A DNA stretch of 64,000 bases from Limonium bicolor (lineage: Eukaryota > Streptophyta > Magnoliopsida > Caryophyllales > Plumbaginaceae), in contig CM041776.1 in assembly GCA_023374045.1 (NCBI GenBank), forward strand, positions 350,795,636-350,859,635, in the 5' to 3' direction. Made by a program: the position numbers and the translations under genes. The notes beneath the pieces are model-generated. The model was given only the letters and a program-made list of their open reading frames with translations, did not search any database and had not been told where the DNA came from. Below are positions 56,328 through 64,000 of this stretch, one piece after another (the stretch's first letter is position 1; each line of letters starts with the position of its first letter).

Positions 56328-56555
56328 GTCCGCCTCGCGGACATGTGTGTGGAGTCCGCCTCATAAGTAGGACAAGGTAGAGACAACCGCCTCGCGGACA
56401 TCACAGAGGAGTCCGCCTGGTTTGGTCGGACAAGGAACAGGCGTCCGCCTGGTTTGGTCGCGGACAAGGAACAGGCGTCCGCCTGGTTTGGTCGCGGACA
56501 GGACAGAGGCGTCCGCCTTTCGGGCGGACAGCACACAGATGACCGCCTCGCGGAC
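56328..56555 (+). repeat. Eight-unit GTCCGC...GCGGAC hairpin array in H 5' LTR
   Basis: Hairpins at 56328, 56354, 56386, 56411, 56443, 56477, 56511 and 56541. Arms are gtccgc/gcggac (a few eroded); loops vary: ctc, ctcataagta, ctggtttggtc, ctttcgg. Recurs at 60625-60858. Confidence 0.9.
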
Positions 56556-56764
56556 AAAACAGAATTACGAACAGGGTTTTCTTCCTTCTCTTCACGGCCG
56601 CGTTCCAACTGCTCTTCATTAATTGCAGACGGCGCCCACTTATTCACTGACGCGTGACGATGGATCTGTCTGCAATCAAATTGCTGCTGCACACGATCTG
56701 CTCACCAACTCCACCGCCATTTAGCCCACCGCTTCTCCGTTGTCTGCTTCGTCTTCACTTTTCC

Positions 56765-56772
56765 TATAAAAA
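56765..56772 (+). promoter_or_regulatory. TATA box of H 5' LTR
   Basis: tataaaaa after ttttcc; the 3' LTR has tataaataa at 61072-61080. Confidence 0.7.
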
Positions 56773-57806
56773 ACTAGCTCCCGGTTATTAAATCATCCCT
56801 TCTTTTAATCCAAAGCCCACCAGCTCATTCACGAACAGCTCATCGCGCTCGTCTCCACACGACCACATCAATTTCTATTCTCTCCATCTTCTCCAATTTT
56901 ATTTATTTTTCCACCACCACGCCACATCTCTACCATTTAGTTAGTATTATTATTACGGATGACGTTGATGCAGAGGCGGAGCTGGGATTCAGAGTCGACT
57001 TGCTAGCTGGAGTTTGTTCTCTCCTCTTTCTCTTATTTTGTTTAAACGTTGTTTATATACATAGTTATGTTTAATTAATAAACTTAAGCCCTCCCAGGTT
57101 TGGGATGCGAGCCTATTTTATATAATTACGTTATGTTAAGCTTTCCACTATGATTTTATCTAAAGTAGTAGTTTAATTCCAGTTCTTGATCTGCTTTAAT
57201 TCTCTGATCAATTATTAAAGCAATATTTGTAGTTTTCTAATCAACACGCGAGAGCTGAGATAGTAAACAAGACATAGGAATTAAACCTGATTAACAGCTA
57301 GAAGCCTGATCCGGCCTATAGGTTAATTAGTCTCAAATAGAAGCTGTTCTTTATGCGATCAGTTGTGTCCGGATTAGAGCATTAGTCTGCTGCTAGTTCT
57401 AGCAACTGGTTAGGGTTCGTTAGATTTAGTCGTCAACGAATTATTTATAGTTTCTGAGTTTATTACTTAAGTGGTAAAGTTAATATTAATATAATTAATA
57501 AAATAGGTGAGCAGAACAACCCGGGATGCTTTCTCAAAAACGAAAAGACTTATAATTCCTATTTTATTATCTTGTTCTATTTTAATTGTTTTTATTATTA
57601 TTTTTTAAGTTAAGTTTGTAATTATTTCTTCTCCTAAAAAATTGATAAAATCTATTTACTAGAAGTCTCAGTAAATTTAATTCATTGTCAGTTATCCACA
57701 GCGAGGTCCCAAGAGTACGACAACCCCATGAATCCACTATCCCGCAAAACGATTAGGTACACTGCCTAAGTGGTAGAAGTAGTCACATATTTCTCCAACA
57801 AGTTTT

Positions 57807-57824
57807 TGGCGCCGTTGCCGGGGA
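57807..57824 (+). other. Primer-binding site of H (tRNA-Asp type)
   Basis: tggcgccgttgccgggga, six bases after the LTR; complementary to the 3' end of plant tRNA-Asp, as used by Athila-type elements. Confidence 0.9.
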
Positions 57825-58061
57825 CCTCCAGCACGGTTAATTGATAGTTTTTAAATTTTACTGGGATTTCTATTTTTTTATTTACTTTTATTTTATTTTC
57901 GCTTTATTTAATTTTACTAAAAAAAAAAATTTCTTGTATTTCTATATTATTTCTTAATTGTTTCTCTTTCTAGTTAATTTTGTCTATTATTTTTATTTTC
58001 TGTTTCTATTTCTTTTCTACTTGGTATTTTTATTTTTGTATTTATAGGATAATTACTGACA
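57825..58061 (+). other. T-rich leader of H, possible intron
   Basis: Over 200 bp of T/A-rich DNA ending ttgtatttatag just before the ORF start, resembling a 3' splice site. The donor is not clear. Confidence 0.4.
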
Positions 58062-58514
58062 ATGGAGAGCAGCCACGATGAGGTGAGAAGATTGTTGATC
58101 AATCTGGAATGGACACGAATGCAAGAGGAGATATCCTCATATCAAAAATTGGTCAAGGATTATCAACCACCTCAACAATCAAATGGAGAGCCGTATTGGT
58201 GGGAAGTCGACCAGGCTAATGCACAGTACAACGAAACTCAGTTGGGGTATTACTACTTCAATCAGAACGAGCAGCAATCTACACGGAGGCCAGATGAATT
58301 CCTCCCAAGTGAGGACGAGCCACCAGAAGAGATTCCAGTGGTGACTCCAAGGAGTGAAAACCAATTCGCGCCAGATATTATTGAAGCTACAAGTTCTGAT
58401 GAGGAGATAAAGAAACTTCTCAGTACATTTTTCTCCGACGCCGAGTTAGAACAATTGTCTGAGAGTTACCATTTCTCCTCCATCCCATCCCCACAACACA
58501 AGAGGAGCAATTAA
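58062..58514 (+). CDS. Short acidic gag-position ORF of H, unknown function
   Basis: 150 codons from ATG at 58062 (MESSHDEVRRLLINLEW). Acidic, Gln/Asn/Tyr-rich, with YWWEVDQANAQYNETQLGYYYF and a cluster PSEDEPPEEIP; no zinc knuckle or capsid core recognised. It is the only sizeable open frame in the element and sits where gag begins in Athila relatives, so it may be a gag N-terminal remnant kept for packaging or RNA function, or simply decayed coding DNA. Downstream frames to about 58920 are broken. Confidence 0.5.
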   Translation: MESSHDEVRRLLINLEWTRMQEEISSYQKLVKDYQPPQQSNGEPYWWEVDQANAQYNETQLGYYYFNQNEQQSTRRPDEFLPSEDEPPEEIPVVTPRSENQFAPDIIEATSSDEEIKKLLSTFFSDAELEQLSESYHFSSIPSPQHKRSN

Positions 58515-60309
58515 AAATATGAAGATAAGTTGTCTGAGCCGGTCTGCGAGCTTGAGAAAGGTGATCTATGAGCCTCACCTACCGGAAGAGGAAATTTACA
58601 TCCTCGAATCTGAGGAAGGAACACCACACCGCCGGTCTCTCATCAACTCCCATCCTGCCTCCATAAGCCTCAACAGCAAGAGGAGGATTTTACATCCTCC
58701 AATTTGAGGAAGAGAAAGCCAATCACACCTGGTCTCCTGTTAAAACTACGCTACGGCAGTACCTCCTCAAACACCAGGTTTTTGGAGTATTCATTTTCAA
58801 TTATATATGCCAGAAGTAAACGTTTTGTTTTGCCCAGGTGGTTGCTTTCTATTACTAACTTCGTTATCCTGGCGAAGGTATTGTCTACTTTTATTTTTGA
58901 TCCAGGATAACGAAGCGATAGTCTAGCCAAAGACTAAAAAACTACGGGCAGCTTCCTGGGAGGCAACCCCAGTGGTTAAACTTTATTATCCTATTATTAT
59001 TATTTTAATGATTTTATTTTGATTTTAATTTTTAACAAATAAAGGAAGTGGAATGGGTGTCTATGCTTTCATGCAACGCTTTTTAGCGTTTTTTTGGGTA
59101 GTGTGTGCAGGGTGAAATTCTTATCATGGTATCTGAAGAACTCCAAGGCTGGACACTTGCTTGAACGCAAGTGTGAGGAACGCTACTACCCCCACTGTTT
59201 ACACTTAAGTGTGAGGAAGGACACCTTCCTCAATCTACGATATCAGGGGAGAGTTTCAGTTTCTTTATTTTAAATGTTTGTGTCCAGTCTATCACGCTTA
59301 ATGATTATTATTATATCAGTCCATGATTGTCCTGAATGAAATTCTTCATGAGTCTGGCATATTTTGAAAGGTCTTTTCTTGATTATTTTATGAACAATGA
59401 GGACATTGCTCCTCTTAAGTGTGAGGAAGTTTAGACTTTCCCTGAAAATATGCCAGTTGCACTTAATGCCACACATGTTTTTAATTGTCTTCTTGCATTG
59501 AGGGAATCATTGCTCTGAGTGCTTATAAATGTTGAATTCTTGGGTGAAAATTTTTGCATAAATTTGAAGTAAAGCCAGGTGGCCACCTCAAGAATCTTTC
59601 TGCTCTAGGCTGTTTGATTGTTAGTTTTATTTAAATTAATTCTGTTTCACCACTGAAATTTGGTGGATTAAGTTGATTAGGAAACTGAATTAGTTTTCTT
59701 GGGATTTTGGAAATGATATGAAAGTTTGGAATGAAAGGATAAGGCAAGGTACTCCGCTGATCAAAAAATTTTCCTAACAAATGCAGGCCTCGTCTATCCG
59801 GTTATTAAGTCCTAGGGGTGCCTTAACACCTATCTACCTAAGGTCTCGCGATCTGGGATAGTTGGCCCAACCCCGTTACAAGGATAGAGAGAAAAAGTCT
59901 GGGTTACGGAAAAACTCTGCAATTCGCAATTATTCAATTGTGTTGTATATATTTCTTGAAGAAGAATGTTTTTGCATACGAAAAAAGTTAATTGCAGTTT
60001 AATTTCATATTTTGATCATGAGTATGTGGTGTTGAAAGGTATCACGGAATAAGGTGTTACTTCACACCCCTTGTCATCCAAAGGTTAGAGGAAAAAGATG
60101 GTGGAAGATCCCAAGATAATTTACATTCAGATTTTGTAGTCTAACTTATCCATGCTTTAAAAATTTATTCTTTCACTGTTTGCGAAAACCTACAACCAGG
60201 AGCAGAACTATTCTTTTGATTGTCATTTGCTTGCTCTGTTTGCATCTGTTTAACCCTGAAGTTTGACACTACGGCCTTAGAGATAGAGATATATTTATCT
60301 CTATTTGCT
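58515..60309 (+). other. Non-coding interior of H
   Basis: Broken frames only. Contains ctgggaggcaaccccag (about 58958-58974), a motif frequent after gag in Athila-like derivatives, and repeated aagtgtgaggaa phrases near 59170, 59208 and 59418 that echo the purine tract at 60329. Confidence 0.6.
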
Positions 60310-60342
60310 TGAGGACAAGCAAAAGCTAAGTGTGAGGAAGTT
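60308..60342 (+). other. 3' purine region/polypurine tract of H
   Basis: cttgaggacaagcaaaag then ctaagtgtgaggaagtt abuts the LTR start at 60343. ttgaggacaagcaaa is a familiar Athila-type 3' motif. Confidence 0.8.
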
Positions 60343-62102
60343 TGATAAGTGTAAAAATATATCTATTCTTAGGACTTTAATTCTTCCTATTTTTATAACA
60401 ATGCATGTCATATTTTACACTTATCATATGATTCCTAGATTTTATTTTGATATGAATTGATATATTTTTATGTGTTAAATATAGGAAAAAGCTATATAAA
60501 TGGATAGATGATCTCATGAGCTTTCCAACGCAACAAACGGCAAGTAAAACGGACTTATAACGAAGGATCTAGAGCCGGTTGAAGATTGCAGTAATAATAT
60601 AATGTACGACTATATATATATATAGTCCGCCTCGCGGACATGTGTGTGGAGTCCGCCTCATAAGTAGCGGACAAGGTAGAGACAACCGCCTCGCGGACAT
60701 CACAGAGGAGTCCGCCTGGTTTGGTCGCGGACAAGGAACAGGCGTCGCCTGGTTTGGTCGCGGACAAGGAACAGGCGTCCACCTGGTTTGGTCGCGGACA
60801 GGACAGAGGCGTCCGCCTCTTATCGGGCGGACAGCACACAGATGACCGCCTCGCGGACAAAACAGAATTACGAACAGGGTTTTCTTCTTCCTTCTTCACG
60901 GCGCGCGTTCCAACTGCTCTTCATTAATTGCAGACGGCGCCCACCTTAATCACTGACGCGTGACGATGGCTCTGTCTGCAATCAATTGCTGCTGCCCACG
61001 ATCTGCTCACCAACTCCACCGCCATTTAGTCACACCGCCTGCTCCGTTGTCTGCTTTCTTCTTCACTTTCCTATAAATAAACTACGCTCCCTTGTTATTA
61101 AATCATCCCTTCTTTTAATCCAAAGCCACCAGCTCATTCACGAACAGCTCATTCGCGCTCGTTCTCACAACGACCACATCAATTTCTATTCTCTCCATCT
61201 TCTCCAATTTTATTTATTTTTCCACCACGCCACATCTCTACCATTTAGTTAGTATTATTTTACGGATGACGTTGATGCAGAGGCGGAGCTGGGATTCAGA
61301 GTCGACTTGCTAGCTGGAGTTTGTTCTACCCTTTCTCTTATTTTGTTTAAACGTTGTTTATATACATAGTTATGTTTATTAATAAACTTAAGCCCTCCCA
61401 GGTTTGGGATGCGAGCCTATTTTATATAATTACGTTATGTTAAGCTTTCCACTATGATTTTATCTAAAGTAGTAGTTTAATTCCAGTTCTTGATCTGCTT
61501 TAATTCTCTGATCAATTATTAAAGCAATATTTGTAGTTTTCTAATCAACACGCGAGAGCTGAGATAGTAAAACAGACATAGGAATTAAACCTGATTAACA
61601 GCTAGAAGCCTGATCCGGCCTATAGGTTAATTAGTCTCAAATAGAAGCTGTTCTTTATGCGATCAGTTGTGTCCGGATTAGAGCATTAGTCTGCTGCTAG
61701 TTCTAGCAACTGGTTAGGGTTCGTTAGATTTAGTCGTCAACGAATTATTTATAGTTCTGAGTTTATTACTTAAGTGGTAAAGTTAATATTAATATATTAA
61801 TAAAATAGGTGAGCAGAACAACCCGGGATGCTTTCTCAAAAACGAAAAGACTTATAATTCCTATTTTTATTATCTTGTTCTATTTAATTGTTTTTATTAT
61901 TATTTTGTTAAGTTAAGTTTGTAATTATTTCTTCTCCTAAAAAATTGATAAAATCTATTTACTAGAAGTCTCAGTAAATTTAATTCATTGTCAGTTATCC
62001 ACAGCGAGGTCCCAAGAGTACGAAAAACCCATGATCCACTATCCCGCAAAACGATTAGGTACACTGCCTAAGTGGTAGAAGTAGTCACATATTTCTCCAT
62101 CA
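60343..62102 (+). repeat. 3' LTR of H
   Basis: 1760 bp, matching 56052-57800 with many small indels. Hairpin array at 60625-60858. Followed by TSD gtgct (62103-62107). Confidence 0.93.
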
Positions 62103-64000
62103 GTGCTAACGAGGGTACGCCAACTACTTGGTCGAATACATGAAGTTCATTTTACATGCATACCTGCTATTACATACAACATTACAACATACAAGGTACA
62201 TACATACGAGATACATACATACAAGGGTATCGTACATACAATAGGATACAATTCACAAGTCTGTACATCATTCTTTGTTAGCCAGTTACCCATCCGGGTT
62301 AATCGGATGTTCTTTACTCTTTTACTCGGGACCATACGACTTACTCCAGCCTTGGTCTTACTCATACAAATACTTACTTACTTACTTCCTACATTATACT
62401 CAAGTTAAGTCGGTGTGACCTCCGGGTAGGGACTACACCGTCCCACCACCGGGCTTTAGGGTGGCTCACTAATCCAGGTTGCTACCCATTTAAGGGGTTG
62501 GACCATGGAAAAGATTAAGGCCAGGAATCGGATCCAACCTCTTGTGTCTCCTCATCCTCACGTGTGGCCGAAACTATATCGGGCTTCTTACATACTTCCA
62601 ATTTACCAATTTACTCAAAGTTAGAGGGGTTACATAGTTAGTGAGAAACGTTTCACAATCACTAAGTAAAGGTTAGCACAAAGGCACAACCACAATCAAG
62701 CACCTCATCATCATTCATACATTTCATGAATTATACAAACTATGAGTTCAAATACCAACAACAATACAGTACGCTACAAGTACAAGAAAGTATAATAAAT
62801 CCGATTCGTGTTTTATCTTATTTAGGTGATCACATAGCACACAAACACACAAATCAGAGTAGCCAAGGTAGCATACAGAGCATGAGAAAATCACCGTTCA
62901 CCATTGTCCTTGGACTCATCGACTCTCCTTCGGTGTTCAATTCATTCAAATCCTATAACATACATAGAATCGGGCGGTTAATTACCTATAATTAACCTAA
63001 CCCATTTCATCTGTAGTTTTTCCCGATTTACAGTTACTAATTCCTTACATTTCAAATTCATTCACATAAGCTGTTGTACCTCTCAAGCTTGTTTACACTC
63101 CTAATGACCTTTATATGTCATTAATTAAGTCTCAATCTTATAATATCAATACCATTCAATTCCCCACCTTTAACTTGCTTAAAAACACTTTCTGGACACT
63201 TTTTAGCCTGGTTCGGGTTTGTGTCCAGGGTTACAAACCTATACCAAACCTTGGAATGAATTTCTGCCAAGTTTTTATGGTGGTCCGGGTTTGTGTACCA
63301 GTTTACAAACCCGGACCATCTCTTCAGAGACGTTTCTGTCAAGTTTTTTAGGTGGTCCGGGTTTGTGTACTTGTTTGCAAACCCGGACCATCCTTCCGCG
63401 AGAGTGTCAGTTGCGTACTTGTTTGTGTACTTGTTTACGTACTTGTTTGCAAACCAGTACCAATTCAGTCTGTTGCAAATTTACAGTTTTTAAGCTCTGT
63501 TCTCACTTCAATCCTTTGCCTGTTTCTTTGCCAGTATTCCCACATGAACTCTAGCATGTTTTAGCACTAAATCAACACTCTAAACTCCCTTAATTCATTC
63601 CTTAAACTCATCACCCATTTCTTGGTTTCCTTACATCATTTTCCCACTGTTAATGCTCCTAAACCTCTTTGCTACAGATTTGCTATTCTTCTCTTCACTA
63701 ACCCAATGGTTCTCTCCTTGCATTATTTCCATTATATTCATCCCAAGTCTTACCCAATACAACCTTCCTTCCAAATCTAATTTCCAAGATGATGATTAAC
63801 TACTCCACCAAACTCCAAAACACACCTAGTTCAACCTAGGTTCTTCCTTCACCATTTCACACTTATGTCACCTAGTTCCCAAGTAAATTTTGACATGAGT
63901 TTCCCTACAATTCTACACATTCCCAAAGCATTATTTTCATCTCATTAAGCCTACTAAACTAGCCATATCCAAGGGATACTAATAGCACATAATTCCTGCA
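62103..64000 (-). repeat. LTR E, remaining part (runs past window end)
   Basis: Continues 56051 after removal of H: gtgctaacgagggtacgcc follows the block ...cagcaaagctg. No gene; frames at 62103-62408 and 62726-62995 are unsupported. It carries the palindrome array at 63209-63466. Confidence 0.75.
63209..63466. repeat. Palindrome array in LTR E (GGTCCGGGTTT...AAACCCGGACC)
   Basis: Units at 63209-63250 (eroded), 63281-63318 and 63353-63390 (near-perfect 13-14-bp arms), and a fourth gtactt...gtac-type unit at 63415-63466. Period about 72 bp. Confidence 0.85.

Larger units (their letters stand above)
56052..57800 (+). repeat. 5' LTR of H
   Basis: Runs from tgataagtgtaaaa to ctccaaca, 1749 bp. 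Contains the GTCCGC hairpin array (56328-56555) and a TATA box at 56765-56772. No gene. Confidence 0.93.
56052..62102 (+). mobile_element. Athila-like non-autonomous LTR retrotransposon H nested in LTR E
   Basis: LTRs 56052-57800 and 60343-62102, tRNA-Asp primer site, 2.5-kb interior with one short gag-position ORF, purine tract with ttgaggacaagcaaa, TSD gtgct. No protease, RT or integrase. The primer site and 3' motif are those of Athila-type and related LARD elements. The LTRs differ by many small indels. Confidence 0.9.

Noticed and set aside
56315..56692. Frames over the H LTR hairpin array (also 60555-60899)
   Set aside because: Repetitive translation of the GTCCGC array, frames not conserved between the two LTRs.
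62103..62408. ORF of 101 codons in LTR E
   Set aside because: Inside an LTR, low-complexity Tyr/Thr repeats from tacatac runs, no motif.

Overview
This window looks like transposon-filled intergenic DNA from a flowering plant, probably a eudicot. The evidence is plant-type LTR retrotransposons with tRNA-Met, tRNA-Asp and related primer-binding sites, a CACTA (En/Spm) transposon with spliceosomal introns, and deep nesting marked by 5-bp target-site duplications. I found no host gene, tRNA, rRNA or prokaryotic feature. Nearly all open frames are shadows or broken transposon genes.

Layout, left to right. (A) 1-14725, + strand: a Ty3/gypsy LARD (large non-coding LTR element) with ~4.6-kb LTRs, a tRNA-Met primer site and a non-coding interior; its left end lies outside the window. 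Its 3' LTR holds a young non-autonomous element F (6185-10141; two 625-bp LTRs; TSD tggtt). (CACTA) 14726-16861 and 30407-34064, - strand: one CACTA transposon carrying tnp1 (cut by A), the two ends of tnp2, a GC-rich leader, seven subterminal palindromes and a terminus at 34064. (B) 16862-30407, - strand: a second LARD of the A family lying inside tnp2, inverted relative to A. (C) 34065-37232 plus 48802-49411, - strand: an old LTR element. The CACTA sits in its 3' LTR, and G (37233-48801; TSD gcaat) sits in its 5' LTR. G is a Tat-lineage Ty3/gypsy element with gag, protease, RT, two RNase H domains, integrase, a 42-bp minisatellite and an antisense intron-containing gene. 49412-50250 is unassigned AT-rich DNA. 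(D) from 50251: an A-like LTR end. Up to 55472: the 3' part of a SIRE-type Ty1/copia element (LTR, polypurine tract, envelope-like/plant-transposon-protein gene), - strand. (E) 55473-56051 and 62108-64000: another A-like LTR, inserted in that gene and split by H (56052-62102; TSD gtgct), an Athila-like non-autonomous element with a tRNA-Asp primer site.

The order of insertion can be read from the nesting: C is old (its LTR ends differ by roughly a tenth), then CACTA, then A and B, then F (two substitutions between LTRs). G is younger than C, H is younger than E, and E is younger than the SIRE-type element.

The most striking signal is that almost every LTR family here carries a tandem array of short GC-rich palindromes built on TCCG...CGGA, with a different sequence in each family. 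Related hairpin arrays with compensating arm changes precede the polypurine tract of A and B. In F and G the polypurine tract itself forms one arm of a hairpin, and this module is duplicated in both elements.
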